DNA of 64,000 nucleotides, from the NCBI GenBank assembly GCA_963708205.1, contig OY970196.1, forward strand, positions 806,001 to 870,000, given 5' to 3'. The stretch comes from CAVYTF01 sp963708205. Its GTDB lineage: Bacteria; Bacteroidota; Bacteroidia; Chitinophagales; Chitinophagaceae. Shown piece after piece: positions 51,558 to 60,324 of this stretch (the stretch's first letter is position 1; each line of letters starts with the position of its first letter). The notes under the pieces are model-generated. The model worked only from the letters and a program-made list of their open reading frames with translations. It had not been told where the DNA came from and made no database searches. The position numbers and the translations under genes were made by a program.

Positions 51558-52838
51558 ATGCAAAGAGATATTTTGGTTTTCGATATCATCCGCAAAGAAT
51601 TACAACGCCAGCGTCACGGTATTGAACTCATCGCTTCCGAAAATTTCACAAGCCTGCAAGTGATGCAGGCAATGGGAAATGTGATGACTAACAAATATGC
51701 AGAAGGCTATCCGGGCAAGCGCTACTACGCAGGCTGCGAATTCGTTGATGAAACCGAACAGCTTGCTATCGATCGTTTAAAACAAATTTTCAATATTGAA
51801 TACGCAAACGTGCAGCCGCACAGCGGCGCACAAGCCAATGCTGCTGTGGCCTTGGCAGTGTTGCAACCCGGCGATAATATTTTAGGTTTAGACTTAAGCA
51901 TGGGCGGCCACCTCACACATGGCTCTCCTGTTAATTACAGCGGCAAATTATATCACGCGCATTTTTATGGCGTCACGCGCGAAGAAGGTGTGGTTGATTA
52001 TGCAATGCTCGAAGCAAGAGCGCACGAAGTAAAACCAAAAATGATCATCTGCGGAGCAAGTGCTTATAGCCGCGACTGGGATTATGCGCGCATCAGAAAA
52101 GTGGCTGATGAAGTTGGCGCTTTTGTTATGGCAGACATCGCGCATCCTGCAGGATTGATTGCAAATAAATTATTGAATGATCCTTTTGATCATTGTCATT
52201 TCGTAACATCAACCACACATAAAACTTTACGCGGACCACGCGGCGGCATCATCATGATGCGCAAAGATTTTGAAAATCCATTTGGACAAAAAGATCCGAA
52301 AGGCAACTTGAGAATGATGAGCCATTTGATGGATATGGCTGTGTTTCCGGGCATTCAGGGCGGCCCGCTTGAACATGTTATCGCTGCAAAAGCCGTTGCA
52401 TTCGGCGAAATTTTGACGGATGAATTTTCTGATTATGCAAATCAAATCATCAAAAATGCACAGGCAATGGCGAAAGCTTTGGTTGAGAAAGATTATAAAA
52501 TTATCAGTGGCGGAACAGACAATCATTTGATGTTAGTTGATCTCCGCAATAAAAATATCAGCGGCAAAAAAGCAGAGCAGGCTTTGGTTGCAGCAGAAAT
52601 TACTTTGAATAAAAACATGGTTCCCTTTGACGATAAAAGCGCCTTCGTTACTTCCGGTATACGAATTGGAACTCCTGCTATCACTACGCGCGGCATGAAG
52701 GAAGAACATATTCCTTTTGTAGTTGATGCACTGGATAAAGTGCTGATGAATGCTGATAACAATGAAATTATTTCTTCCGTAAAAAAAGAAGTCAATGCTT
52801 TTATGGAGCAGTTTGTTTTATATCCGGAAATGCATTAA
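51558..52838 (+). CDS. glyA: Serine hydroxymethyltransferase GlyA
   Basis: GlyA converts serine and tetrahydrofolate to glycine and methylene-THF, the main one-carbon source. The 426-residue PLP enzyme shows HGIELIASENFTS, YAEGYPGKRYYAGCE, VQPHSGAQANAAV, the PLP lysine Lys222 in STTHKTLRGPRGG, and VTSGIRIGTPAITTRG. The ATG at 51558 follows an in-frame TTG that is less likely. A near-consensus box (TATCTTTA, 51535-51542) is the only promoter candidate between it and the repeat array. It is GC-richer than many neighbours. Confidence 0.97.
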   Translation: MQRDILVFDIIRKELQRQRHGIELIASENFTSLQVMQAMGNVMTNKYAEGYPGKRYYAGCEFVDETEQLAIDRLKQIFNIEYANVQPHSGAQANAAVALAVLQPGDNILGLDLSMGGHLTHGSPVNYSGKLYHAHFYGVTREEGVVDYAMLEARAHEVKPKMIICGASAYSRDWDYARIRKVADEVGAFVMADIAHPAGLIANKLLNDPFDHCHFVTSTTHKTLRGPRGGIIMMRKDFENPFGQKDPKGNLRMMSHLMDMAVFPGIQGGPLEHVIAAKAVAFGEILTDEFSDYANQIIKNAQAMAKALVEKDYKIISGGTDNHLMLVDLRNKNISGKKAEQALVAAEITLNKNMVPFDDKSAFVTSGIRIGTPAITTRGMKEEHIPFVVDALDKVLMNADNNEIISSVKKEVNAFMEQFVLYPEMH

Positions 52839-52856
52839 TCAGCTCAATAGTAAAGC

Positions 52857-52914
52857 GAACGACGAAAGGATTGCGACGCAACGATGATGCTATGAAAAGT
52901 TATCGTTGGTATCA
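52857..52914 (+). repeat. Dispersed intergenic repeat R2, copy 3
   Basis: A well-conserved copy: GAACGACGAAAGGATTGCG, then ACGCAACGATGATGC, ending GGTATCAAAAAAA. It lies between the convergent ends of glyA and the DUF551-like gene and is inverted with respect to copy 2. Confidence 0.75.
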
Positions 52915-52936
52915 AAAAAATTCTTTCTAATATTTC

Positions 52937-53251
52937 TTATGGCGTATAAGGCAGCGGCATCCAGTATTCTGCGGTTGTTTCTATTTCACCACAATCAAGC
53001 AAGTAGCAGGTTTCACTTTCATTGGCATAAACCAATTGACCTAAAATAATTCTGCTGCTGCTTTTGCCAACTTCACTTCTAAAAAACAATAACACGCGCT
53101 TGCCTAATGCAGGCAGTTCTTCGCTCACGTGTATCCATTGGAAAGAGGCGAGTTCAGAAAAAATTTTCTTTTGATTGTCAAGTAATCTTTGTGATGAAAT
53201 TTGCTGGTTTAGCTGAGAAGACATTGAGATGCCCAAGTCTTTGTGAAGCAT
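52937..53251 (-). CDS. Small DUF551-like protein
   Basis: A 104-residue protein. The second half has the DUF551-type frame: WIHVSEELPALGKRVLLFF at its start and AEYWMPLPYTP at its end, with a beta-rich middle. DUF551 modules are common in phage and bacterial proteins with no known role. The N-terminal ~40 residues are Gln/Ser-rich and helical. Starts at 53251 or 53224 are both possible. It lies downstream of map on the same strand, 94 bp away. Confidence 0.6.
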   Translation of the reverse strand: MLHKDLGISMSSQLNQQISSQRLLDNQKKIFSELASFQWIHVSEELPALGKRVLLFFRSEVGKSSSRIILGQLVYANESETCYLLDCGEIETTAEYWMPLPYTP

Positions 53252-53345
53252 AAAAAGGATTTTGGATATTGGATAAATGGATTTACAACTACAATTTACA
53301 TCTTAATCAGTATTAAATGGAAATACTTTTCAATTTAATGCAAAA

Positions 53346-54164
53346 TTAAGGATATGCTGCATTGTAATACTTCGTGTTTAAATGTTCATTTGCTTTTTCC
53401 GCAGCTTCTATAATTGAATAATCAGACAATATCAATGGCTTACCTTTCTTCACACAAACATCATGTTCAAAATGCACGGAAGCCTTGCCATCGCGCGTTC
53501 TCACCGTCCAACCATCAGCTTCTGTGACTACTTCTTTTCTCCCTAAATTTATCATTGGCTCTATAGCAAGCGTCATATTTTCTTTCAGCTTTGGTCCGCT
53601 TCCTCGCTTACCATAATTCGGCACTTGCGGGTCTTCATGCAGGCTTCTTCCCAATCCATGACCAACCAATTCCCTCACCACACCATAGCCATATTTTCTT
53701 TCGGTGTGCTCCTGGATTGCAAAGGCAATATCACCAACGCGGTTACCGGAAATTGCTTTTTCAACGCCTTTATATAATGATTCTTTCGTCACGCGCACAA
53801 GCTGCATCACTTCATCATTTACCTCTCCGATTATAAAAGTATAGGCATGATCTCCATGCCAGCCATTTAAGATTACACCAAGATCAATTGATACTATATC
53901 GCTTTCTTTTAAAGGAGTATTATTGGGGAAACCATGCACTACAACATCATTTACGGACGCGCAAATGTTGTGCGGATAACCGCGATAATTTAGGAAAGAA
54001 GGGATTGCTTTGTGATCGCGCACAAAGTTTGCACAAAGCCTGTCGAGTTCCAGCGTCGTCATTCCTGGCTTCAAAACTTTCGCAACTTCGGTAAGTGTTT
54101 TACTAACCAGCGTTGCGCTTTCTTTCATTAAGCCAATCTCGTAATCTGATTTATAAATTATCAT
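53346..54164 (-). CDS. map: Type I methionine aminopeptidase
   Basis: Map removes the N-terminal methionine from new proteins. The 272-residue protein shows the pita-bread fold motifs with five metal ligands: two Asp in SIDLGVILNGWHGDHAYTF, His in GHGLGRSLHEDP, Glu in LAIEPMINLG and Glu in VHFEHDVCV. The substrate-binding His lies in DVVVHGFPN. In many Bacteroidota map lies between secY and infA; here a terminator separates it from secY and no infA follows. Confidence 0.96.
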   Translation of the reverse strand: MIIYKSDYEIGLMKESATLVSKTLTEVAKVLKPGMTTLELDRLCANFVRDHKAIPSFLNYRGYPHNICASVNDVVVHGFPNNTPLKESDIVSIDLGVILNGWHGDHAYTFIIGEVNDEVMQLVRVTKESLYKGVEKAISGNRVGDIAFAIQEHTERKYGYGVVRELVGHGLGRSLHEDPQVPNYGKRGSGPKLKENMTLAIEPMINLGRKEVVTEADGWTVRTRDGKASVHFEHDVCVKKGKPLILSDYSIIEAAEKANEHLNTKYYNAAYP

Positions 54165-54214
54165 CTGATTATTTGATAAAATTCCTGCGAGATCTTTGTC
54201 TAAAAAAATTTTGT

Positions 54215-54242
54215 AAAAAAACCTGCAGGAAAACCGGCAGGT
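54215..54242 (-). terminator. Terminator of the ribosomal protein-secY operon
   Basis: On the minus strand ACCTGC pairs with GCAGGT, with a further CGG/CCT-like inner stem around a TTTT loop, followed by six to seven T residues. It lies between secY and map. Confidence 0.82.
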
Positions 54243-54273
54243 AAATATTTTTTATACAAATCCTTTCTATTTA

Positions 54274-55629
54274 TTACATACTCACCGGCGCTGAAGTCTG
54301 CCTGCCCTGTACACGCCCGCCTTTCATTAATCCATCGTACTGACGCATCAGCAGATGTGTTTCTATTTGCTGCAAAGTATCGAGTATCACCCCAACCATA
54401 ATTAGCAAGGATGTGCCGCCAAAAAACATACTGAAAGATTGTGTTACGCCAAGCATTTGAGCAAACCCCGGAAGAATACCGATCAATGCAAGAAATACTG
54501 CGCCCGGTAAAGTAATTCTATCCATTATAGCACCTATATAATCAGCGGTCGGCTGACCGGGTTTCACACCGGGAATGAAGCCATTGTTGCGTTTCAGGTC
54601 TTCACTCATTTGCTTCGGATTAAAGATCAAAGCAGTATATAAGAAAGTAAATGCAATAACCATTACACCATAAATAACCATATACCACGGGTTGCTGTGA
54701 TCGCTGAATATTTTTATAATGCCACCCTTTGTAGTATCAGTTAAACTTGTAAATGAAATTAGTGTAGGTAAAAACATAATTGCCTGCGCAAAGATAATAG
54801 GCATAACACCGGCAGCATTTACCTTTAATGGGAGAAACTGCCTTGCGCCTCCAAATTGCCGGTTACCAACAATTTGCTTGGCATAATTTACCGGAACTTT
54901 TCGTACACCTTGCACCAAAATGATTAAGCTCATTATAACAGCAACAAGTAAAGCAATTTCAATTAAAAATATCAATAACCCACCGCCGCCTTTCGTTTGC
55001 TTTTGAGTAAACTCCTGAAAAAATGCTGTAGGAAATCGGCCAAGAATACCAATCATAATAATGATGGAAGTGCCATTGCCTAAACCTTTGTCCTGAATTT
55101 TTTCGCCAAGCCACATTACAAACAAAGTACCTGCGGATAAAACAATAATGGTTGATAAAAAGAAATACGGTTTATATGCAGGAATAATTGCTTCGGCATA
55201 TCCCGGACTATTAAGATAAGCAACGTAAGCCGCCGCCTGAAATGCAGTGACAATAACAGTTAAATAACGTGTCCACTGGTTGATTTTTTTTCGGCCGCTT
55301 TCTCCTTCCTTTTGCACCTTTTGCATTTGAGGAACAAGGATGGTCATCAATTGCATAAAGATAGAAGCCGAGATATATGGCATAACACCAAGCGCAAAAA
55401 TAGAAGCGCGCGTAAATGCGCCCCCTGCAAAAGTATCGAACAAACTTAATAAGCCATTTTGCGAACCATTTGATGCCACTGACTTTGCGAGTATGTTTGC
55501 ATCAATACCGGGCAAAACTATTTGCGCGCCAAATCTATAAACCAATATAAAGAAAAGCGTAGCAATAATTTTATTGCGAAGCTCCTCTATGCCCCAGATA
55601 TTCTTAACCGTCTGAACAAATTTTTTCAC
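54274..55629 (-). CDS. secY: Preprotein translocase subunit SecY
   Basis: SecY forms the protein-conducting channel of the inner membrane. The 451-residue protein has the expected ten helices and landmarks: an opening helix with YRFGAQIVLPGID, plug-region FDTFAGGAF, SIFALGVMPYISASIFMQL, KGLGNGTSIIIMIGI, and FIPGVKPGQPTADYI with the ribosome-contact loop. The start codon is GTG at 55629; no ATG is near. It is the last gene of the long ribosomal operon before the terminator. Confidence 0.97.
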   Translation of the reverse strand: MKKFVQTVKNIWGIEELRNKIIATLFFILVYRFGAQIVLPGIDANILAKSVASNGSQNGLLSLFDTFAGGAFTRASIFALGVMPYISASIFMQLMTILVPQMQKVQKEGESGRKKINQWTRYLTVIVTAFQAAAYVAYLNSPGYAEAIIPAYKPYFFLSTIIVLSAGTLFVMWLGEKIQDKGLGNGTSIIIMIGILGRFPTAFFQEFTQKQTKGGGGLLIFLIEIALLVAVIMSLIILVQGVRKVPVNYAKQIVGNRQFGGARQFLPLKVNAAGVMPIIFAQAIMFLPTLISFTSLTDTTKGGIIKIFSDHSNPWYMVIYGVMVIAFTFLYTALIFNPKQMSEDLKRNNGFIPGVKPGQPTADYIGAIMDRITLPGAVFLALIGILPGFAQMLGVTQSFSMFFGGTSLLIMVGVILDTLQQIETHLLMRQYDGLMKGGRVQGRQTSAPVSM

Positions 55630-55695
55630 TATCTGAAATTAATTGGTGTAATTATCTAAAAACATCCTAAATGCGTGGACAAATATCGGTAAAAT

Positions 55696-56145
55696 TTATT
55701 TCAAAATTTCAACTGTGCCGCCTGCAGTTTCAATGGCAGACTTTGCCTTTTCGCTTATAGCATTTACTTTAAAACCAAGCTTCGCTTTCAACTCTCCATT
55801 ACCCAAAATCTTTACTTTATCTGTCTTGCCAATTAAGCCATTCATGTAAAGATTTTCTGTGCTGAATTCTGCAAAAGAATATTTTTCATTCAGCTGATCT
55901 ATCTGACCAACATTAAAAACCTTGTATTCAACGCGATTTGGATTTTTAAAACCACGCTTCGGAATCCTACGCTGGATGGGCATTTGACCACCTTCATGCG
56001 CATTTTTTCTTTGATAACCTGCACGGCTTTGGCTTCCTTTATTTCCTTGTGTTGAAGTGCCGCCTTTTCCTGAAGCTTCACCACGACCAATTCTTTTTGC
56101 CTTATGAACTGCGCCTTCAGCAGGTTTTAAATTATGTAATTTCAT
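55696..56145 (-). CDS. rplO: 50S ribosomal protein uL15
   Basis: A 149-residue large-subunit protein. The Gly/Lys/Arg-rich N-terminal extension (KRIGRGEASGKGGTSTQGNKG) threads into 23S rRNA, and the C-terminal globular part ends AKSAIETAGGTVEIL as usual. It lies between rpmD and secY, the standard spc order. The gap to secY (66 bp) is the largest near this operon end but shows no terminator. Confidence 0.96.
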   Translation of the reverse strand: MKLHNLKPAEGAVHKAKRIGRGEASGKGGTSTQGNKGSQSRAGYQRKNAHEGGQMPIQRRIPKRGFKNPNRVEYKVFNVGQIDQLNEKYSFAEFSTENLYMNGLIGKTDKVKILGNGELKAKLGFKVNAISEKAKSAIETAGGTVEILK

Positions 56146-56194
56146 TGTATGATTTTTTTACTTATCGGGGAAAATCGCCCCTCGCTTTTCTAAA

Positions 56195-56377
56195 TTATTT
56201 TACTTCTTCAGTTTTCACCAAATGGCTTACTTTATTCACCATTCCTAAAATTTGCGGAGTAGCTTCCACTTCTTTTACCGCATGAAGTTTTTTTAAACCC
56301 AATGCTTTTAAAGTAAGTTTTTGACGCTCAGATCTGTCAATACCGCTTTTTATCTGTGTAATTTTTATTTTAGCCAT
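56195..56377 (-). CDS. rpmD: 50S ribosomal protein uL30
   Basis: A 60-residue protein of the large subunit, the bacterial short form. It begins KIKITQIKSGIDRSERQKLTLKALGL and includes VEATPQILGMVNKVSHLV. It lies between rpsE and rplO, as in the canonical spc operon. Confidence 0.95.
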   Translation of the reverse strand: MAKIKITQIKSGIDRSERQKLTLKALGLKKLHAVKEVEATPQILGMVNKVSHLVKTEEVK

Positions 56378-56409
56378 GAGAAAATTTTTGGTTGAATAAA
56401 ATTCAACAT

Positions 56410-56931
56410 TTATCCGTTAAATACTTTTTGCAGCTTGATGTTTCTTGTTCTGGAAACTTCAATAGGTTCACGCAAAATCGTCAAAGCTTTTATAGTTGCT
56501 TTTACGACATTATGAGGATTAGCAGAACCCAAACTTTTCGCCAGAACATCAGTAATCCCTGCGCTTTCAAGCACTGCACGCATGCTGCCTCCGGCAATAA
56601 CGCCTGTACCATGCGCTGCAGGTTTTATTAAAATTTTAGCAGCGCCTTCTTTACAAAATTGATCGTGTGGAATGGTGCCGTGCATTATAGGAACTTTTAC
56701 CAAATTCTTTTTTGCATCTTCAATTCCCTTTGTAATTGCTTCCTGCACTTCTTTGGCTTTACCCAAACCATGACCAACAACTCCATTTTGATTACCGACA
56801 ACAACCAATGCAGAAAAACTGAACGTGCGACCACCTTTGGTAGTTTTTACTACGCGGTTTATCGCAACCACTTTTTCTTTCAACTCTACTTCGCCGCCTG
56901 CTTTTACTTTACTTACATTTATTTTAGACAT
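56410..56931 (-). CDS. rpsE: 30S ribosomal protein uS5
   Basis: A 173-residue small-subunit protein at the mRNA entry channel. The double-stranded-RNA-binding-like N-terminal domain (LKEKVVAINRVVKTTKGGRTFSF) and the C-terminal domain (HGTGVIAGGSMRAVLESAGITDVLAKSLGS) are complete. The KTTKGGR loop is where ram and spectinomycin-resistance changes are known in other bacteria; nothing unusual is apparent. Confidence 0.97.
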   Translation of the reverse strand: MSKINVSKVKAGGEVELKEKVVAINRVVKTTKGGRTFSFSALVVVGNQNGVVGHGLGKAKEVQEAITKGIEDAKKNLVKVPIMHGTIPHDQFCKEGAAKILIKPAAHGTGVIAGGSMRAVLESAGITDVLAKSLGSANPHNVVKATIKALTILREPIEVSRTRNIKLQKVFNG

Positions 56932-56964
56932 CTTGTATTTTGAAATTGCAACAATTTTTTTAAT

Positions 56965-57318
56965 TTAAAATTCCAGTCCGCCTTCGCGAGCACCTTCTGC
57001 CACCGCTTTTACACGACCATGATATAAATATCCGCTGCGATCGAAAACAACGTTTTTTATTCCCAATTCCGCAGCTTTTCTTGCCAATGTGGCGCCTGCT
57101 AATTTTGCTTTTTCTGTCTTCGTGCCTTTCTGCGCAAGTATATCTTTGTCTTTTGTTGATGCAGAAGCAATAGTATTTCCATTCAGATCATCAATCAACT
57201 GAATATACATTTCATTATTGCTGCGAAATACAGAAAGCCTTGGCTTTTCCTGCACACCAGCAATTTTTCTGCGAATGCGATAACGGATTTTTTGTCTTCT
57301 TATAACTTTAGCGTCCAT
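56965..57318 (-). CDS. rplR: 50S ribosomal protein uL18
   Basis: A 117-residue 5S rRNA-binding protein. It contains RIRRKIAGVQEKPRLSVFRSN at the N-terminus and the closing VFDRSGYLYHGRVKAVAEGAREGGLEF, both diagnostic. It sits between rplF (10 bp gap) and rpsE. Confidence 0.97.
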   Translation of the reverse strand: MDAKVIRRQKIRYRIRRKIAGVQEKPRLSVFRSNNEMYIQLIDDLNGNTIASASTKDKDILAQKGTKTEKAKLAGATLARKAAELGIKNVVFDRSGYLYHGRVKAVAEGAREGGLEF

Positions 57319-57328
57319 AATTTATTTT

Positions 57329-57883
57329 TTATTTACCTGCGGCTTTACCTGCTTTACGACGAACAACTTCCGTTGTATATTTCACACCTTTGCCCTTGTA
57401 AGGTTCTGGTTTGCGCAAGCCACGGATTTTTGCAGCCACCTGTCCAAGTAATTGTTTATCGCTTCCTTCTAAACTAATCATTGGATTTTTTCCCTTTTCA
57501 GTTGCAGTAGCAACTTTTAATTCTTTAGGTACTTCAAAAATTATATTATGAGAAAAACCTAAAGAGAGATCTAAAACATTTCCTGCATTTGATGCTTTAT
57601 ATCCCACACCAACCAACTCTAAATCTTTTTTATAGCCATCAGTTACACCTTTCACCAAATTAGCAAGTAATGCACGATATAAACCATGCATGGCACGATG
57701 ACGAATTTGATCTGTTGGACGATTAATATTTATTTCATTATCATTTACCTCAACAGTAATATCTCTGTCAATTGCTTGTTTCAATTCACCCTTGGGGCCT
57801 TTTACTGTAATAACGTTATCTTTTCCAACATTAACGGTAACGCCTTTGGGAAGCATGACCGGTTGTTTTCCTATACGTGACAT
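57329..57883 (-). CDS. rplF: 50S ribosomal protein uL6
   Basis: A 184-residue large-subunit protein near the factor-binding site. Two similar domains are visible: MSRIGKQPVMLPKGV and VKGPKGELKQAI in the first, and the second ending with RKPEPYKGKGVKY, the family signature. It has a short lysine-rich tail. A 77-bp gap separates it from rpsH. Confidence 0.97.
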   Translation of the reverse strand: MSRIGKQPVMLPKGVTVNVGKDNVITVKGPKGELKQAIDRDITVEVNDNEININRPTDQIRHRAMHGLYRALLANLVKGVTDGYKKDLELVGVGYKASNAGNVLDLSLGFSHNIIFEVPKELKVATATEKGKNPMISLEGSDKQLLGQVAAKIRGLRKPEPYKGKGVKYTTEVVRRKAGKAAGK

Positions 57884-57960
57884 AGTCGGTTTTTGTTTTT
57901 AAATTTATAAATTGAATTTGTGTTCAGCCACGACTATGAGGCTTAATTATCAAAATCATT

Positions 57961-58359
57961 TTAAGAAATATAGCAAAGCACTTCACCACCAACTTTTTCT
58001 GCTTTTGCCTGCTTGTCTGTCATTACTCCTTTTGATGTGCTTACTATTGCAATGCCTAACCCGTTGATAACTCTTCTAAAATCGTCTGGCTTTGCATATT
58101 GACGCAAACCAGGCCGACTAATTCTTTCTAAAGAGCGAATGGCAGGCTGCTTTGTAGTGCCATCATATTTTAGCGCTATCTTAATAACTCCCTGCTTATT
58201 ATCATCCTCAAATTTATATTTTAGAATGAAGCCTTGTTCGTACAAGATTTCAGTAATTCTTTTTTTCAATTTGGATGCAGGAATTTCTACAATTCTGTGA
58301 CCAGCCATTTGTGCATTGCGCACTCTTGTAAGAAAATCTGCTATTGAATCTGTTACCAT
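57961..58359 (-). CDS. rpsH: 30S ribosomal protein uS8
   Basis: A 132-residue protein binding the central domain of 16S rRNA. It has DSIADFLTRVRNAQMAGH at the start and the C-terminal signature GLGIAIVSTSKGVMTDKQA. In E. coli S8 is the translational repressor of the spc operon; whether this applies here is not known. Confidence 0.97.
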   Translation of the reverse strand: MVTDSIADFLTRVRNAQMAGHRIVEIPASKLKKRITEILYEQGFILKYKFEDDNKQGVIKIALKYDGTTKQPAIRSLERISRPGLRQYAKPDDFRRVINGLGIAIVSTSKGVMTDKQAKAEKVGGEVLCYIS

Positions 58360-58392
58360 TTATTTTAATTAAATCAGTTCTGAATTTAAAAT

Positions 58393-58662
58393 TTACCAGC
58401 TTGCTTTTTTTACACCAGGAATTTTTCCATCTAGCGCCATATCACGAAATGTGATGCGTGATAAACCAAAATGCCTGATATAACCTCTTGGACGACCGGT
58501 AAGCTTACAGCGATTTTTTAATCGCACGCGCGAAGAATTGCGTGGCAACAAATCAAGCGCAGCATAATCGCCAGCTTCCTTCAAAGCTTTTCGTTTTTCT
58601 GCAAACTTTATTACCATTGCTTCTCTTTTTGCTTCCCTGGCTATGACGGATTTTTTTGCCAT
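58393..58662 (-). CDS. rpsN: 30S ribosomal protein uS14, zinc-free form
   Basis: An 89-residue protein of the 30S head. It is the longer C-minus form: the CxxC pairs of zinc-binding S14 are absent, leaving a single Cys. It shows MAKKSVIAREAKREAMV and the C-terminal LTGRPRGYIRHFGLSRITFRDMA. It lies 6 bp after rplE. Confidence 0.96.
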   Translation of the reverse strand: MAKKSVIAREAKREAMVIKFAEKRKALKEAGDYAALDLLPRNSSRVRLKNRCKLTGRPRGYIRHFGLSRITFRDMALDGKIPGVKKASW

Positions 58663-58668
58663 AATTTA

Positions 58669-59247
58669 TTAATTATTATCTTCTTTTTTTGCATTTTTAA
58701 AAGGCATTCCTAACTCTTTCAATAATTCGTAAGCTTCTTCATTATTTTTTGCAGAAGTTACGAATGTAATATCCATGCCGGTAATTTTATTTACTTTATC
58801 TATATCAATTTCAGGAAAAATAATTTGTTCAGTAACTCCTAAAGTATAATTTCCACGACCGTCAAATGCTTTTTCATTTATTCCTCTGAAATCACGCACA
58901 CGGGGCAATGCAACAGAAACCAATCTATCTAAAAATTCATACATCCTTTCGCCTCGAAGCGTAACACGGGCACCAATTGGCATGCCTTTGCGCAGCTTGA
59001 AATTTGAAATATCTTTTTTGCTCATTGTAGGTACAGCTTTCTGACCGGTAACATTGCTAAGTTCATCAACAGATATCTCTACAATTTTTTTGTCAGCAAC
59101 TGCTCCATTAATACCACGATTCACACAAATTTTTTCAAGCTTTGGAGCCTGCATAATATTTTTATAACCAAACTTTCTCATTAAAGCCGGTATAACTTCT
59201 GTTTTATATTTATCCGCTAATCTCGGAGTATATTTTGTTTCAGCCAT
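58669..59247 (-). CDS. rplE: 50S ribosomal protein uL5
   Basis: A 192-residue 5S rRNA-binding protein. It contains PRLADKYKTEVIPALM, KICVNRGINGAV, KLRKGMPIGARVTLRGERMYEFLDRL and RDFRGINEKAFDGRGNY. A short Asp/Asn/Lys C-terminal extension (KNAKKEDNN) is somewhat longer than usual. Its start shares one base with the rplX stop codon, which suggests translational coupling. Confidence 0.97.
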   Translation of the reverse strand: MAETKYTPRLADKYKTEVIPALMRKFGYKNIMQAPKLEKICVNRGINGAVADKKIVEISVDELSNVTGQKAVPTMSKKDISNFKLRKGMPIGARVTLRGERMYEFLDRLVSVALPRVRDFRGINEKAFDGRGNYTLGVTEQIIFPEIDIDKVNKITGMDITFVTSAKNNEEAYELLKELGMPFKNAKKEDNN

Positions 59248-59585
59248 TATTTAATTACCTCCCCTGATTTTTTTGATATACGAACTAATTTTCCTTCCGT
59301 TCTGGTGCGTTTTATTTTTGATGGTGCTCCTGCTTTTTTATCCCACAACATTACATTGCTGATGTGGATTGGCGCTTCTTTTTTTAAGATGCCACCCTTT
59401 GTATTTTGCGCACTTGGCTTTGTATGTTTGGTGATGATGTTTGCACCCTCAACAACTACGCGAGCTTTGTCCACAATAACATGTAAAACCGTACGGGGTT
59501 TTTTAAGATCTTTATCATCTCCTGCAATAATTACAACCGAATCACCTTTCTTGATATTATATTTCGGTTTAAATCTGTTGTTCAT
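59247..59585 (-). CDS. rplX: 50S ribosomal protein uL24
   Basis: A 112-residue assembly-initiator protein with a KOW motif at the N-terminus (KKGDSVVIIAGDDKDLKKPRTVLHV) and the block EGANIITKHTKPSAQNTKGGI. The last base overlaps the rplE start. Confidence 0.97.
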   Translation of the reverse strand: MNNRFKPKYNIKKGDSVVIIAGDDKDLKKPRTVLHVIVDKARVVVEGANIITKHTKPSAQNTKGGILKKEAPIHISNVMLWDKKAGAPSKIKRTRTEGKLVRISKKSGEVIK

Positions 59586-59636
59586 TTTTATTAATTCAAA
59601 AGTTTAAATTCAACATTCAATCTTCTTTCAATTATT

Positions 59637-60005
59637 TTATAAAACTTCAGGAGCAAGAGAAATAATTTTCATATAACCTTTATCACGAAGTTCTCTTGCT
59701 ACCGGTCCAAATATGCGCGTACCTCTTGGCTCATCAGAGGCATTTAATAATACAACTGCATTGTCATCAAACCTTATATAAGAACCATCTTTTCTGCGTA
59801 ACTTATTTTTAGTTCGAACAATTACTGCCTTTGAAACGATTCCTTTTTTTACGCCTCCTGCGGGTAATGCATCTTTAACACTCACAACTATCTTATCACC
59901 GATTTTGGCATAATCCTGTCCGCTGTTTCCCAGAACACGAATGCAAAGAACTTCTTTGGCACCACTATTATCAGCTACATTTAACCTGCTTTCCTGCTGT
60001 ATCAT
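59637..60005 (-). CDS. rplN: 50S ribosomal protein uL14
   Basis: A 122-residue protein, the usual length. It begins MIQQESRLNVADNSGAKEVLCIRVLG and has IRFDDNAVVLL and GTRIFGPVARELRDKGYMKIISLAPEVL. It contacts L19 and the 30S subunit in bridge B8. Confidence 0.98.
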   Translation of the reverse strand: MIQQESRLNVADNSGAKEVLCIRVLGNSGQDYAKIGDKIVVSVKDALPAGGVKKGIVSKAVIVRTKNKLRRKDGSYIRFDDNAVVLLNASDEPRGTRIFGPVARELRDKGYMKIISLAPEVL

Positions 60006-60046
60006 TTTATTTTCTTTGTGTTAGTCTTTGAATAATTCCCAAAAAG

Positions 60047-60307
60047 TTACTTTGCTTTTTCCACTACTTCCACTAATCTCCAACGCTTGGTTTTGCTAAG
60101 CGGACGTGTTTCCATAATACGAACCACATCACCAATTGTACATTCGTTCTTTTCATCATGCGCATGAAACTTCGAAGTTTTCTTTACAAACTTTCCATAG
60201 ATCGGATGTTTTACTTTTCTTTCAACTTCTACGGTAATTGTTTTAGTCATTTTGTTACTGCTAACAACACCGGTTCTTGTTTTGCGCAAATTTCTTTCTT
60301 CAGCCAT
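60047..60307 (-). CDS. rpsQ: 30S ribosomal protein uS17
   Basis: An 86-residue primary 16S rRNA-binding protein with an OB-fold. It shows LRKTRTGVVSSNKMTKTITVEVERK, KHPIYGKFVKKTSKFHAHDE and the closing RPLSKTKRWRLVEVVEKAK. The ATG at 60307 begins the conserved sequence; an in-frame codon at 60325 overlaps the rpmC stop and is unlikely. Confidence 0.96.
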   Translation of the reverse strand: MAEERNLRKTRTGVVSSNKMTKTITVEVERKVKHPIYGKFVKKTSKFHAHDEKNECTIGDVVRIMETRPLSKTKRWRLVEVVEKAK

Positions 60308-60324
60308 TATATTTATTTTTTGCA

